A stretch of DNA of 64,000 nt from Anaerovorax odorimutans (GTDB taxonomy: Bacteria > Bacillota > Clostridia > Peptostreptococcales > Anaerovoracaceae): the NCBI RefSeq assembly GCF_024459955.1, contig NZ_JANFXK010000010.1, forward strand, positions 1 through 64,000. Direction: 5' to 3'. The translations under genes and the position numbers were made by a program. Position 1 is the first letter of the stretch. Every line of letters begins with the position of its first letter. Positions 34,305 through 42,940 of the stretch are shown here, in pieces. A model generated the notes under the pieces. That model made no database searches, was not told the origin of the DNA, and was given only the letters and a program-made list of their open reading frames with translations.

Positions 34305-34835
34305 TCAGTGAGGTTGTCGTTGGGGAGATGTTTCCGTTTCCAATTCGCCCACTATTTTTCCGGCGATCTTTACCGCTATTTTCGTCACAATAAAAGCAAA
34401 GATAAAAGCCAAAACGAACATGATCGGCCAGTCCCGCAGGAAGGTGGACCAGAAGATCGCAGAGACACTTGGCGCCGCACCGGCAGCAACAGCAGCCGCG
34501 ATGGATTCGTTGGCGAAAATGTTCACTGCGGCCAGCACCAGACACGCCGCTGTGTTGAAAAAGAAGGTTGCCACAAAGTTCTCCAAAAGGATATGGGGCA
34601 GGGTGTTCGGTGTCAGATGAAGTCTGCGGCCAAGAGCGAAAGCCCAATCGGTCATCGGAAGGATCATGCCTGTGATGCTGATGGTCAGAAACGCGGTCCC
34701 CCAGTTTTTGATCCATAAGGGTACGGTAAAGGCCAGATGGTCAACAAAAATGGCCGCGGTAGCCATCATCAGGGAGAGACAGAGCGCAACAATGGAGGCA
34801 ATAATCATGCCCACATGATTCTTGTAAAAGTTCAT
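34305..34835 (-). CDS. Four-helix membrane protein, DUF2798-like
   Basis: A 176-residue protein with four hydrophobic helices in two similar pairs (about 8-30 and 45-62; about 85-110 and 130-160). Each half resembles the two-helix DUF2798 pattern (small residues in the first helix, then W.KNW...F and W...FLRDWPIMF). Function unknown. I start it at ATG 34835 because GGAAAGGAGC stands in front; the longer upstream frame lacks a ribosome site. Probably first gene of a two-gene unit with the TylF-type gene. Confidence 0.65.
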   Translation of the reverse strand: MNFYKNHVGMIIASIVALCLSLMMATAAIFVDHLAFTVPLWIKNWGTAFLTISITGMILPMTDWAFALGRRLHLTPNTLPHILLENFVATFFFNTAACLVLAAVNIFANESIAAAVAAGAAPSVSAIFWSTFLRDWPIMFVLAFIFAFIVTKIAVKIAGKIVGELETETSPQRQPH

Positions 34836-35119
34836 ACGAAGCTCCTTTCCAAAAGGTCGGGGAAAGCAATAATTTACATACGAAGGGTATAGTGGCTGTA
34901 GGACTTTTACATCTGCCTTCAATTTAAGACAAGGATGGGAAAATAACAAGTTGTATATGCAACGGCAGGCGCATTTGCGCAGGAAATAAAACGATATTGC
35001 CTGCAAGCATCATCTTGCGCCATAACTGGTACAAATATGTGGTATTGGAAAAATCATGTAAAATCCTGTTGAAATTTAAGAAAATCGTGTGATAAAGTAA
35101 ATATGAAAATTAAATAAAA

Positions 35120-35260
35120 TATGTTCCGAACTGATTTGTCTAAGGGTCAACTATGAGAAATCAGTCGATGGGTATAGCTGGAAACGGATGTGCCTCCCGG
35201 TGGAAAGGAATGTAAGCAATTTATATTACAGTTTCCTTTGATGAAAACTGTTTTTTTTTT
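35120..35260 (+). promoter_or_regulatory. Structured leader with attenuator; candidate Moco-type riboswitch
   Basis: An outer stem pairs TATGTTCC (35120-35127) with GGAATGTA (35207-35214); inside, ACTGATTT/AAATCAGT forms an 8-bp arm (35130-35137, 35158-35165), CTGGAAACGG forms a GAAA-loop arm, and TGCCTCCCGGTGGAAAGG closes the core. A terminator follows: ACAGTTTC with GAAAACTGT and ten Ts to 35260. So transcription of the methyltransferase-transporter operon is controlled in the leader. The GCCTCC...GTGGAAAGG core recalls the molybdenum cofactor RNA motif, but I cannot verify this; the class call is tentative, the attenuator is clear. The rest of the 497-bp gap holds a GCGCATTTGCGC hairpin near 34972. 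Confidence 0.5.
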
Positions 35261-35332
35261 GGCATCATTCAAAAATGTCCGAAGAGAAACCGTTTAAACC
35301 AAGCAGGAAATCTGACGTTAGGGAGAGTAGAT

Positions 35333-36172
35333 ATGAATGGATTGATTAATTGGAGCGAGCTTTACAAACGAACGGCAGGGAGAAAACCCCCGAAGGACGA
35401 CAGCGTCGATCTGGCGGAAGTCTGGGGCAGAAGCGCCGATATGTATGACCGTATGGCGAAAATGGAAAAGCCGTACACCCAGATGCAGATCGACCGGATC
35501 CTGGCGGGACCGGAAGACAGCGTAATGGATATCGGCTGCGGGCCTGGCCGGCTTACCGTGCCATTGGCTCAAAAAGCAGGACGGGTCACTGCGCTGGATC
35601 TGGCGCCCAGAATGCTGGAGTACTGCGAAAAGAATGTAAGAGCAGCGGGCCTCGACAATGTCACGATTAAAGAAATGGATTGGGAGACCGCCCAGCTGGG
35701 AAAGGATTTTGAAAAACATGACGTAGTGGTTGTTTCCCGTACTGTAGCCTTAAACGATTTGATTCGCTTAAATCAGACGGCCAATAAATATGTGTTTTTG
35801 CTCAGCTTTGCCCAAATGCCCAGCCTGAAAATCATTCGCGACGACCTTTTCCGGGGAATCGAAGAGGGTTTGATGCAGCCCAGGGAAGACAGGATGTTTG
35901 GATACAATCTGACCTTTAACATGCTCTATGATTTAGGGATCAACCCCAATGTGAATGTGATCACCGACGGATTTACCAAGGATTTTGAAAGCCGGGAAGC
36001 TGCCTATGACGATCTGAGGCTGCTGGGAGAGGTGCCTCCCGAAAAAATGGACATCTTCCGCCGCAACGTAGATCCGTGGCTGAAAGAAAACCCGCAGGGC
36101 GGTGTTACTTTCCGCAGGGAGACAAAGACTTATATCATTTGGTGGGAGCCGGTGGAATTAGAAGGAAAATGA
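35333..36172 (+). CDS. Class I SAM-dependent methyltransferase in the uptake operon
   Basis: A 279-residue methyltransferase. Motif I is VMDIGCGPGRLTVPLAQ (about 64-80), followed by VTALDLAPRMLEYC and the acidic VTIKEMDWE; the post-I region has DVVVVSRTVAL in place of the usual DPP. The C-terminal third is specific to this subgroup, which often sits with FecBCD-type metal uptake genes. It may modify a metal chelator or cofactor. AGGGAGAGTAGAT precedes the ATG. First gene after the attenuator; 54 bp before the lipoprotein gene. Confidence 0.85.
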   Translation: MNGLINWSELYKRTAGRKPPKDDSVDLAEVWGRSADMYDRMAKMEKPYTQMQIDRILAGPEDSVMDIGCGPGRLTVPLAQKAGRVTALDLAPRMLEYCEKNVRAAGLDNVTIKEMDWETAQLGKDFEKHDVVVVSRTVALNDLIRLNQTANKYVFLLSFAQMPSLKIIRDDLFRGIEEGLMQPREDRMFGYNLTFNMLYDLGINPNVNVITDGFTKDFESREAAYDDLRLLGEVPPEKMDIFRRNVDPWLKENPQGGVTFRRETKTYIIWWEPVELEGK

Positions 36173-36226
36173 ACGGCCTGCTTATAGGCTGGTTTTATTT
36201 AAAACTTTAACTAAGAGGAGGAAGAA

Positions 36227-37312
36227 ATGAAGAAAAAGTTATTATTGTTGATGGTAGTTATGGTATTGGCATTGGGATCCCTCGCAGGATGCGGAGCTTC
36301 GGAGTCTGCGGAGAAGCCGGCCGAAGGAACGAAAACCGTAAAAGATATGACAGGCGCGGATGTTACAGTTCCGGAAGAAGTGAAAACTCTGATCAATTGC
36401 TGGCCCTCCAGCACGCAGATGACAGTGACCCTGGGCGCTGTGGACAAGCTGGCGGGCGTGATGGGAGCACTGCAGTCTCCGTCCTTTACCTGGCTTCAGA
36501 CTGTCGCGCCGCAGATCAAAGATGTTCCGGCCATATCCGATGACAAGGGCGGCGCTAATGTAGAAGAAATGTTAAAGATAAATCCGGATCTGGTTGTTAC
36601 CAGCGGAGAAGAGGATGCGCAGGATTTCAGAGACGCAGGGCTGAATGCGGCGTGCATGATGTTTGACAGCTATGACGGACTGAAAAAGTCCGTTACCGCT
36701 ATGGGAGAAATGCTCGGCAAGAAAGAACAGGAGACGGCGGACAAGTATGTGGAATACCTGAACGGAAACATTTCAAAGGTTGAAAATGCTCTGAAGGATC
36801 TAAAAGATGAGGACAGACCGGTCGTTCACTATATCGACGGACAGCAGGGCGAAAGCATTTATACGACGGCAGGTACCGGAACAATCATGAATGAATGGAT
36901 CGATATCGCGGGCGGAAAGATCTCCACAGAAGGTATCGCAGAAGGAATGACCCAGGAGATCACGGCTGAACAGCTGCTCAAGGTGGATCCGGATATCATT
37001 GTAGTGGGCGGTATCAATCAGGCTAAAGCGTACAAACAGTTTATGAACGACAAAACCATGAAAGACCTGAAAGCTGTAAAAAACGGAAAGGTTTACCGTA
37101 TTCCTCAGGGAACGTTCCAGTGGTGCAGGTTCAGTTCGGAATCGGCGCTGCAGGTGCTGTGGGCGGCTAAAACGATTCACCCGGACCAGTTCAAGGATCT
37201 GGACCTGGCAAAAGAAACAAAAGCGTTTTACAAAGAGTATTTCAATTACGATCTGTCCGATGATGAAGTGAATGCGATCCTCGCAGGGAAAAACGCGCCG
37301 GATGGTGAATAA
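36227..37312 (+). CDS. ABC transporter substrate-binding lipoprotein (FecB/BtuF type)
   Basis: A 361-residue lipoprotein: signal helix then lipobox SLAGC at about 18-22. The mature part is a class III (helix-backbone) binding protein, with KDMTGADVTVPEEVKTLIN, NVEEMLKINPDLVVTSGEED, and AEQLLKVDPDIIVVGG as hallmarks. Ligands of this family include ferric siderophores, heme, cobalamin and, in the MolA branch, molybdate/tungstate. The extended C-terminus (KTIHPDQFKDLDLAKETKAFY) is common in clostridial members. AGAGGAGGAAGAA before ATG. Operon with permease and ATPase. Confidence 0.93.
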   Translation: MKKKLLLLMVVMVLALGSLAGCGASESAEKPAEGTKTVKDMTGADVTVPEEVKTLINCWPSSTQMTVTLGAVDKLAGVMGALQSPSFTWLQTVAPQIKDVPAISDDKGGANVEEMLKINPDLVVTSGEEDAQDFRDAGLNAACMMFDSYDGLKKSVTAMGEMLGKKEQETADKYVEYLNGNISKVENALKDLKDEDRPVVHYIDGQQGESIYTTAGTGTIMNEWIDIAGGKISTEGIAEGMTQEITAEQLLKVDPDIIVVGGINQAKAYKQFMNDKTMKDLKAVKNGKVYRIPQGTFQWCRFSSESALQVLWAAKTIHPDQFKDLDLAKETKAFYKEYFNYDLSDDEVNAILAGKNAPDGE

Positions 37313-37317
37313 AGAAT

Positions 37318-38358
37318 ATGAAGCGGACGATTGATGACAGGAGAAACTACGGCCTGCTGCCGAAACGGAACTACATGCTTTTATTACTGGCGCTTCTTGC
37401 GGCGGTAATCATAGTGTCCCTCTGTCTGGGGCGGTATTTCGTTTCCATCGAAACAGTAGTCAAGGTGCTGGGGTCCCATCTGCTGCCTCTGGAGCAGACC
37501 TGGGAACGAGTGGAATTCAATATAGTGATGAATCTGCGCCTTCCGCGGATACTGGGAGCGGCTCTGGTAGGCAGCGCGCTTGCGCTTTCAGGAGCAACTT
37601 ATCAGGGGATTTTCAAGAATCCCCTGGTTTCTCCCGATCTTCTCGGCGTATCCGCCGGAGCATGTGTGGGTTCGGCTATTGGCATTTTGCTTCATGTGGG
37701 CTCCCTTTGGATACAGATTCTGGCTTTCATCGGGGGCATCGCTGCCGTAGCGCTGACTACGGGAATTCCAAAGCTGATGCGCAGGACCTCTGCGGTGACA
37801 CTGGTGCTGGCCGGCGTAATTGTGGGCGGTTTTATGAACTCGCTCATTGGCCTGATGAAGTATTTGGCGGACCCGGAAACGGAGCTGGCGGAAATGACTT
37901 ACTGGCAGCTGGGAAGCCTGGCCAATATCAAGTATCCGGATCTGCTCAGTGTAGGGCCGGTGATTATTATTTCCGGCAGCATACTGCTGGCAATGCGGTG
38001 GAGAATTAACATTTTGTCAATGGGCGAAGATGAAGCCCGGATACTGGGAATGAATATCCGCAGAGAGCGGAATATCGCAATCCTCTGTGCCACCCTTATG
38101 ACAGCATCGGCAGTCTGTATCAGCGGTACAATCGGGTGGATCGGTTTAGTGATTCCCCATTTGGCCAGAAGGCTGGCCGGCGCCGATAATCGGCGGGTGC
38201 TTCCGGTGTCCTGCGCCATAAGCGCCGTATTCCTGATCTTCATTGATACCATTGCCCGAACCCTGACCGGAGCAGAGCTGCCTCTTGGGGTGCTCACCGG
38301 ATTTATCGGAGCGCCTTTTTTTGCGTGGATCATGATCAGAGAAAGGAACGATGTGTAA
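37318..38358 (+). CDS. ABC transporter permease (FecCD family)
   Basis: A 346-residue permease with 9 to 10 helices. Family marks are LRLPRILGAALVGSALALSGATYQG (split motif), NPLVSPDLLGVSAGA, and the ATPase-coupling GTIGWIGLVIPHLARRLAGADNR. Works as a homodimer with the ATPase and lipoprotein on either side. Only 5 bp after the lipoprotein gene with a weak ribosome site, suggesting translational coupling. Confidence 0.95.
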   Translation: MKRTIDDRRNYGLLPKRNYMLLLLALLAAVIIVSLCLGRYFVSIETVVKVLGSHLLPLEQTWERVEFNIVMNLRLPRILGAALVGSALALSGATYQGIFKNPLVSPDLLGVSAGACVGSAIGILLHVGSLWIQILAFIGGIAAVALTTGIPKLMRRTSAVTLVLAGVIVGGFMNSLIGLMKYLADPETELAEMTYWQLGSLANIKYPDLLSVGPVIIISGSILLAMRWRINILSMGEDEARILGMNIRRERNIAILCATLMTASAVCISGTIGWIGLVIPHLARRLAGADNRRVLPVSCAISAVFLIFIDTIARTLTGAELPLGVLTGFIGAPFFAWIMIRERNDV

Positions 38359-39143
38359 TGAAGGATGTTTTGCTGGAAGTAAAAAATGCCTCTTTTTCCT
38401 ATAAAGGTGGGCGCATCATCTTTCATGATGTGAACCTGTCTCTCCATAAAGGTGAAATCTTTACTATTCTGGGGCCCAACGGCGCCGGTAAATCGACATT
38501 GCTGAACAGCATCGTCCGGTTGCTCAAGCTGAACGAAGGAGAAATCCTTTTGAATGGCAAAACAATAACCTCGATGAGAGAGCGGGACATCGCGAAGATG
38601 ATCGCGTATGTGTCTCAGAGCAGCATGTCCACCTTTGACTATTCGGTGCGGGAATATATTGTGATGGGCCGGGCGGCCCATATCGGCATTTTCGGCAAGC
38701 CGGGAAAAGAGGATTATGCCATTGCCGACGCGATTATAGAAAAAATGAATATCCAACATCTGTCCCAGAAGCTGTACATGCAGATCAGCGGCGGTGAAAG
38801 GCAGCAGGCATGTGTGGCAAGGGCCCTTGTGCAGCAGCCTGAAATCATTATCTTTGACGAGCCCACGTCTGCCTTGGATTATGGAAACCAGTTAAAGACG
38901 CTGGCATTAATCAGAGAATTGTCGGAGCACGGCTACGGTGTGATTATGACGACCCATAATCCGGATCATGTGATTCTTCTGGGCGGAACAGCGGGAATTC
39001 TGGACCGGGGCGGCAGGATGAAAAGCGGCCCGGCGGAAGAAATGCTGGATGAAACCTATCTCAGTGAGCTGTACAGGGCGAATTTGAAGCTGGTCTATGT
39101 GGATGATGTGAAAAGAAAGGCCTGCCTGGCCATGCGCTTTTAA
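38358..39143 (+). CDS. ABC transporter ATP-binding protein (FecE/BtuD type)
   Basis: A 261-residue ATPase. Walker A GPNGAGKST (about 38-46), Q-loop YVSQSS, signature ISGGERQQACVARAL, Walker B IIIFDEPTSALD and H-loop MTTHNPDH are all intact. The start overlaps the permease stop by one base (TAATG). Last gene of the metal/chelate uptake operon; a strong terminator follows. Confidence 0.95.
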   Translation: MKDVLLEVKNASFSYKGGRIIFHDVNLSLHKGEIFTILGPNGAGKSTLLNSIVRLLKLNEGEILLNGKTITSMRERDIAKMIAYVSQSSMSTFDYSVREYIVMGRAAHIGIFGKPGKEDYAIADAIIEKMNIQHLSQKLYMQISGGERQQACVARALVQQPEIIIFDEPTSALDYGNQLKTLALIRELSEHGYGVIMTTHNPDHVILLGGTAGILDRGGRMKSGPAEEMLDETYLSELYRANLKLVYVDDVKRKACLAMRF

Positions 39144-39164
39144 CTTGTCAGGTCTGTTTTATAT

Positions 39165-39215
39165 GTTATCCATTTCCTCTTGAAAATAAGAGAAAATGGA
39201 TAACTTTTGTTTTTT
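39165..39215 (+). terminator. Terminator of the uptake operon
   Basis: 17-bp stem 39165-39181 with 39188-39204 (one mismatch), loop GAAAAT, then TTTTGTTTTTT. Two more GC-rich hairpins follow (39224-39233 with 39246-39255; 39291-39315) before the convergent spoVG gene. Confidence 0.85.
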
Positions 39216-39431
39216 GGCCGGACCCTGGGGCCGATCTTCCGTATCCGGCCCCAGGATTACAACATTTCAGATTCCAGGACAAAAAGATACCGCCGGTCAT
39301 ATTATGATCGGCGGCGCATAAATATAAATATGTTCCCTTATAAAAGGATGCAGGGAGCATTTCCCTTTATGCTGCTCCTTTTACGGTATGATAGCCTAAT
39401 AATAAAGTATGTATAATTGCACGCTTTAACG

Positions 39432-39725
39432 CTATTCCTCCGTAGAATTTTCTTCCATGGCTTGCTTTTCTGCTAAAACTCTTTCGTATTCCGCAAAAAT
39501 CGCTTCCTTAATCTTGTTCCTTGTTTCGGATACGAGCGGGTGGGCAATATCACGGAAGTCTCCTTCTCCCATTTTTCTGCTCGGCATTGCGATAAACAAT
39601 CCGTTCTGTCCTTCAATGATTTTGATATCATGCACCACAAATTCATCGTCGAACGTAATCGATACAACGGCTTTCATTTTTCCTTCATCGTTTACTTTTC
39701 TTACTCTCACATCAGTAATGTTCAT
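39432..39725 (-). CDS. spoVG: Septation regulator SpoVG
   Basis: A 97-residue SpoVG protein, a small DNA/RNA-binding regulator of septation, sporulation and virulence in Firmicutes. Recognised by [45 protein letters not shown] and [13 protein letters not shown]. Complete. The ribosome site AAGGGTGGTAAC precedes ATG. Next to purR on the same strand, as in Bacillus, but yabJ is missing between them. Confidence 0.96.
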   Translation of the reverse strand: MNITDVRVRKVNDEGKMKAVVSITFDDEFVVHDIKIIEGQNGLFIAMPSRKMGEGDFRDIAHPLVSETRNKIKEAIFAEYERVLAEKQAMEENSTEE

Positions 39726-39831
39726 TCTTTGTTACCACCCTTTCATGCTCAAATTCATTCTGACAATTTTGTGCACTTAAATACACTTATAGGTATTATA
39801 CATGAAATAGAATAAGTTTACAAGGAACTTT

Positions 39832-40641
39832 TTAAAAAATCTGACTATTTGGAAAGACCTCCACCGTCCGGCTTTCCTCATCCACATTGCCTAAATAGAC
39901 GAGCGGGATGTAGTCGGCGATCTTTTTCTTTTCCGGAGCAATATTTGCAATAGCCACACCGATTCCCACTACCTGTGTGTCGAATTCCGATAGAATATCG
40001 CTGATTCCCTTGACGCTGCCGCCGCCGCGCATAAAGTCGTCTATAATCAGCGCCCGCGAACCGCTGAGGGCAGCTCGTTTGGAGATGGACATTTTCTGCA
40101 TCCGTTCCGATGAACCGGAGAGATAGTTGATGCTCATAGTCGCCCCCTCGGAAATCTTCGCTTCCCGGCGGACAACTACAGAGGGAAGGTTGAGAAATTC
40201 AGCTGTTTTCAGGGCAAGCGGAATGCCTTTTGTTTCAATAGTCACAATGTAATCGGCGCCGCACTGACGAAATTTGCGGGCAAAGATCTGTGCCATCTCC
40301 TTGACGATGACCGGATCGAACATGATGTCGGACGTATATAAAAAGCCGCCGCCCAGGACCCGGCTTTCCTCCCGCAGCATCCGGCAGAGCTTGTCCTGAA
40401 ACTGCAGGCCCTTTTCCTTGGAAATGAAAGGCACGTAACGAACGCCTCCCGATGCGCCGGGAATTGTTTCAACCATACCCAGGCCGGTGAACGCCGCGAT
40501 TTCCCGTGCGGCTGCGATGTCTTCACTGATGCTGGATTTGGCCGCGCCGAACAAATCGCAGAAATAATTAAGGGCAAAGATCTTGTTAGGTGAATTGGAG
40601 ATGATCTCCATAAAGGCACCTACTCTCTGGCTTCTTTTCAT
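39832..40641 (-). CDS. purR: Pur operon repressor PurR (phosphoribosyltransferase fold)
   Basis: A 269-residue Bacillus-type PurR: N-terminal winged helix (residues about 1-70, IFALNYFCDLFGAAKSSISED) and PRTase domain with the PRPP-binding motif ALIIDDFMRGGGS (about 200-212). It represses purine genes and is released by PRPP. ATG at 40641 has AGGAGGAAAGC in front; the frame extends further upstream without support. Divergent from murC with its own consensus promoter. Confidence 0.95.
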   Translation of the reverse strand: MKRSQRVGAFMEIISNSPNKIFALNYFCDLFGAAKSSISEDIAAAREIAAFTGLGMVETIPGASGGVRYVPFISKEKGLQFQDKLCRMLREESRVLGGGFLYTSDIMFDPVIVKEMAQIFARKFRQCGADYIVTIETKGIPLALKTAEFLNLPSVVVRREAKISEGATMSINYLSGSSERMQKMSISKRAALSGSRALIIDDFMRGGGSVKGISDILSEFDTQVVGIGVAIANIAPEKKKIADYIPLVYLGNVDEESRTVEVFPNSQIF

Positions 40642-40655
40642 AAGGCTTTCCTCCT

Positions 40656-40701
40656 GAAATTCGAACGGATAAGGCGTATATATAAGATAATATTCGTTTT
40701 T
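40656..40701 (-). promoter_or_regulatory. Candidate PurBox pair at the purR promoter
   Basis: Two facing CGAA-centred boxes: AAATTCGAACGGATA on plus (40657-40671) and AAAAACGAATATTAT on minus (40687-40701). They resemble the paired PurBoxes of Bacillus (AWWWCCGAACWWT, inverted), spaced 2-3 bp wider than usual. Suggests autoregulation; moderate match only. Confidence 0.35.
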
Positions 40702-40715
40702 TATTTTTTTGTCAA
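40687..40715 (-). promoter_or_regulatory. purR promoter
   Basis: On minus, TTGACA (40710-40715), 17-bp spacer, TATTAT (40687-40692). Confidence 0.75.
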
Positions 40716-40780
40716 TTAGAGCGCATTTTTTTGTGCAATTATGGTATAATCTTCTTATCATGACTAGGAGGGAAAAGACA

Positions 40781-42169
40781 ATGGTGAGATTATCTGACTG
40801 TAAGCAGATACATTGCATTGGGATTGGGGGCATTGGCCTTTCCGCCATTGCTGAAATTTTGTTATCCAGAGGATACAAGGTCACTGGCTCGGACATGAGG
40901 GAAAGTGACATTACCGAAAGGCTCATGAAAGACGGAGCCGATATATTTTTAGGCCATAGAGCAAAGAACGTAGAAGGAGCGGACCTGATAGTCTACTCCG
41001 CCGCAGTAGGGGCAGACAATCCGGAGCTTGCGAAAGCAAAGGAACTGGGAATCCCTACCGCATCCAGAGCGGAGATACTGGGACTTCTCATGAGTGAGTA
41101 TGAAAACAGCATTGCTATTTCAGGAACTCACGGAAAAACTACGACAACCTCTATGGTTTCTTTAATTCTGAAAAACGCGGAGGAAGACCCGACGATTCTG
41201 GTGGGCGGCAATCTGCCGGAGATCGGAGGCAATGTCAAGGTGGGGCACAGCCAGCATTTTGTGACCGAGGCCTGTGAATACATGGACAGTTTCCTGTCCC
41301 TGCGGCCGAAAATCGAGATCATTCTCAATATCGATTCCGACCACCTGGACTATTTCAAGGATATCGAGCATATTGCCAGATCCTTTGAAAAATTCGCTTC
41401 TCTGGTGCCGGAAAACGGTACCATTATTGCCTACGACGCAAATCCTTTTGTAAAAAGCGTTGTCCAGGATATGCCCAATGTGATGACCTTTGGCTTTAAC
41501 GAGAGCTGCGACTATCACGTCAGCGACATCACGTTCAATGCCGACGGCATGCCGGACTTTTATGTGAATCGCGGAGAGGAAACGCTGTGCCGCATTCAGC
41601 TTTCCATTCCGGGCGAACACAATATACTCAATGCGCTGGCGGCCTTTGCCTGCTGCCATATACTGGGCGTTTCCGCGGACAAGATCGCTGCCACCCTGGA
41701 AACCTTCACGGGTACTCAGCGGAGATTCGATATTCTGGGAACTACCAGCCATGGCATCAAGATCATCGATGACTACGCCCATCACCCCACGGAAATAAAG
41801 GCAACTCTTTCCGCGGTGAAGAACATGAGACATAATAAGATGTGGTGCCTCTTCCAGCCCCATACCTATACCAGGACCATGGCCCTGTTCGACGAATTCG
41901 CCGAATCCTTTGAGGCGGCGGACAAGGTTGTACTGGCGGAAATCTACGCGGCGCGGGAGAAAAACATCTACAAAATCAGCTCCAAAGGACTGGTAAGCAA
42001 GATCAAGGAAGCTTACCCGGATAAGGACGCTTATTTCTTTGAAGACTTCGAAGAAATCGCGAACTTCGTGTACAACAACGCAGAACCGGGCGATCTGGTT
42101 ATCACCATGGGAGCCGGCGATATATACAAAGTAGGAGAGATGATTCTTGAAAAGGATCGAAAATTCTAA
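40781..42169 (+). CDS. murC: UDP-N-acetylmuramate--L-alanine ligase
   Basis: A 462-residue Mur ligase, adding L-Ala to UDP-MurNAc in peptidoglycan synthesis, cytoplasmic. Marks: IHCIGIGGIGLSAIAEILL at the UDP-binding N-domain, ISGTHGKTTTTSMV (ATP loop, about 108-121), TEACEYMDSFL, NIDSDHLDYF, and DDYAHHPTEIKATL. Complete. ATG has GGAGGGAAAAGAC in front; TATAAT lies at 40745-40750. Heads the cell-wall/housekeeping run; 17 bp before the glmU-like gene. Confidence 0.96.
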   Translation: MVRLSDCKQIHCIGIGGIGLSAIAEILLSRGYKVTGSDMRESDITERLMKDGADIFLGHRAKNVEGADLIVYSAAVGADNPELAKAKELGIPTASRAEILGLLMSEYENSIAISGTHGKTTTTSMVSLILKNAEEDPTILVGGNLPEIGGNVKVGHSQHFVTEACEYMDSFLSLRPKIEIILNIDSDHLDYFKDIEHIARSFEKFASLVPENGTIIAYDANPFVKSVVQDMPNVMTFGFNESCDYHVSDITFNADGMPDFYVNRGEETLCRIQLSIPGEHNILNALAAFACCHILGVSADKIAATLETFTGTQRRFDILGTTSHGIKIIDDYAHHPTEIKATLSAVKNMRHNKMWCLFQPHTYTRTMALFDEFAESFEAADKVVLAEIYAAREKNIYKISSKGLVSKIKEAYPDKDAYFFEDFEEIANFVYNNAEPGDLVITMGAGDIYKVGEMILEKDRKF

Positions 42170-42186
42170 AGCTTTTAGGGGGATTT

Positions 42187-42888
42187 ATGAATTTACAGGA
42201 ATATGAAGCAATTGAGAAAAAACGGCTGGAGATCAATCTGAAACATATGGAAAACGGTGTTAATTTTATCGACCTTCGGGCTGCGTATATCGATGAAACG
42301 GTAGAAATCGGAACAGGAACCACCATTTACCCTTGCGTTGTACTGGAGGGCAGTGTTAAAATCGGTGAGGACTGCGTTATCGGACAGAATACCCGTATTG
42401 TGGATTCTGAAATCGGAAACGGGACTCAGATTCAGAGCTCTGTGATTCTGGAAAGCAAAGTGGGCAATGAAACAAAGGTGGGCCCGTTTGCCTACCTGAG
42501 GCCGGGCAGCGATATCGGCAGCAAATGCAAGGTCGGTGACTTTGTAGAGATCAAGAATTCTTCCATGGGAGACGGCGCGAAAGCGTCCCATCTCACGTAT
42601 GTGGGAGATTCGGATGTGGGCAGGAACGTAAATCTGGGCTGCGGCGTGGTGTTTGTCAATTACGACGGCAGTCAGAAATATCGCTCTACCGTTAAAGACG
42701 GGGCCTTCATCGGATGCAACAGCAATCTGGTCTCACCGGTAACCGTTGAGGAAGGCGCTTATGTCGCGGCAGGAAGCACCGTTACCCACGATGTGCCGGG
42801 CGGCGCGCTGTATGTGGCAAGGCCCAAGGCCAGGACGCTGGAAGGCTGGGTCGAAAAAAGAGGAATACTGAATAAGAAGAAAAAATAA
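42187..42888 (+). CDS. GlmU acetyltransferase domain only (left-handed beta helix)
   Basis: A 233-residue protein matching only the C-terminal half of GlmU, glucosamine-1-phosphate N-acetyltransferase. It starts with the linker helix (YEAIEKKRLEINLKHMENG) and hexapeptide repeats; active residues corresponding to E. coli are visible in AYLRPGSDIG (Arg), EIKNSSMG (Lys), SHLTYVGD (His, Tyr) and FVNYDGSQK (Asn, Lys). The uridylyltransferase half is absent: the ATG directly follows murC with TTAGGGGGA and no pyrophosphorylase remnant precedes it. UDP-GlcNAc synthesis must then use a separate uridylyltransferase. It sits before prs as glmU does in Bacillus. Confidence 0.88.
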   Translation: MNLQEYEAIEKKRLEINLKHMENGVNFIDLRAAYIDETVEIGTGTTIYPCVVLEGSVKIGEDCVIGQNTRIVDSEIGNGTQIQSSVILESKVGNETKVGPFAYLRPGSDIGSKCKVGDFVEIKNSSMGDGAKASHLTYVGDSDVGRNVNLGCGVVFVNYDGSQKYRSTVKDGAFIGCNSNLVSPVTVEEGAYVAAGSTVTHDVPGGALYVARPKARTLEGWVEKRGILNKKKK

Positions 42889-42940
42889 GAAACGTTTTTG
42901 CGAAAGAAGAAGTAGGAGAAAGAAGAGGTAAAGAGTACAG

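Noticed and set aside
34227-34718. 163-codon plus-strand frame
   Set aside because: Antisense to the TylF-type and DUF2798-like genes; no ribosome site.
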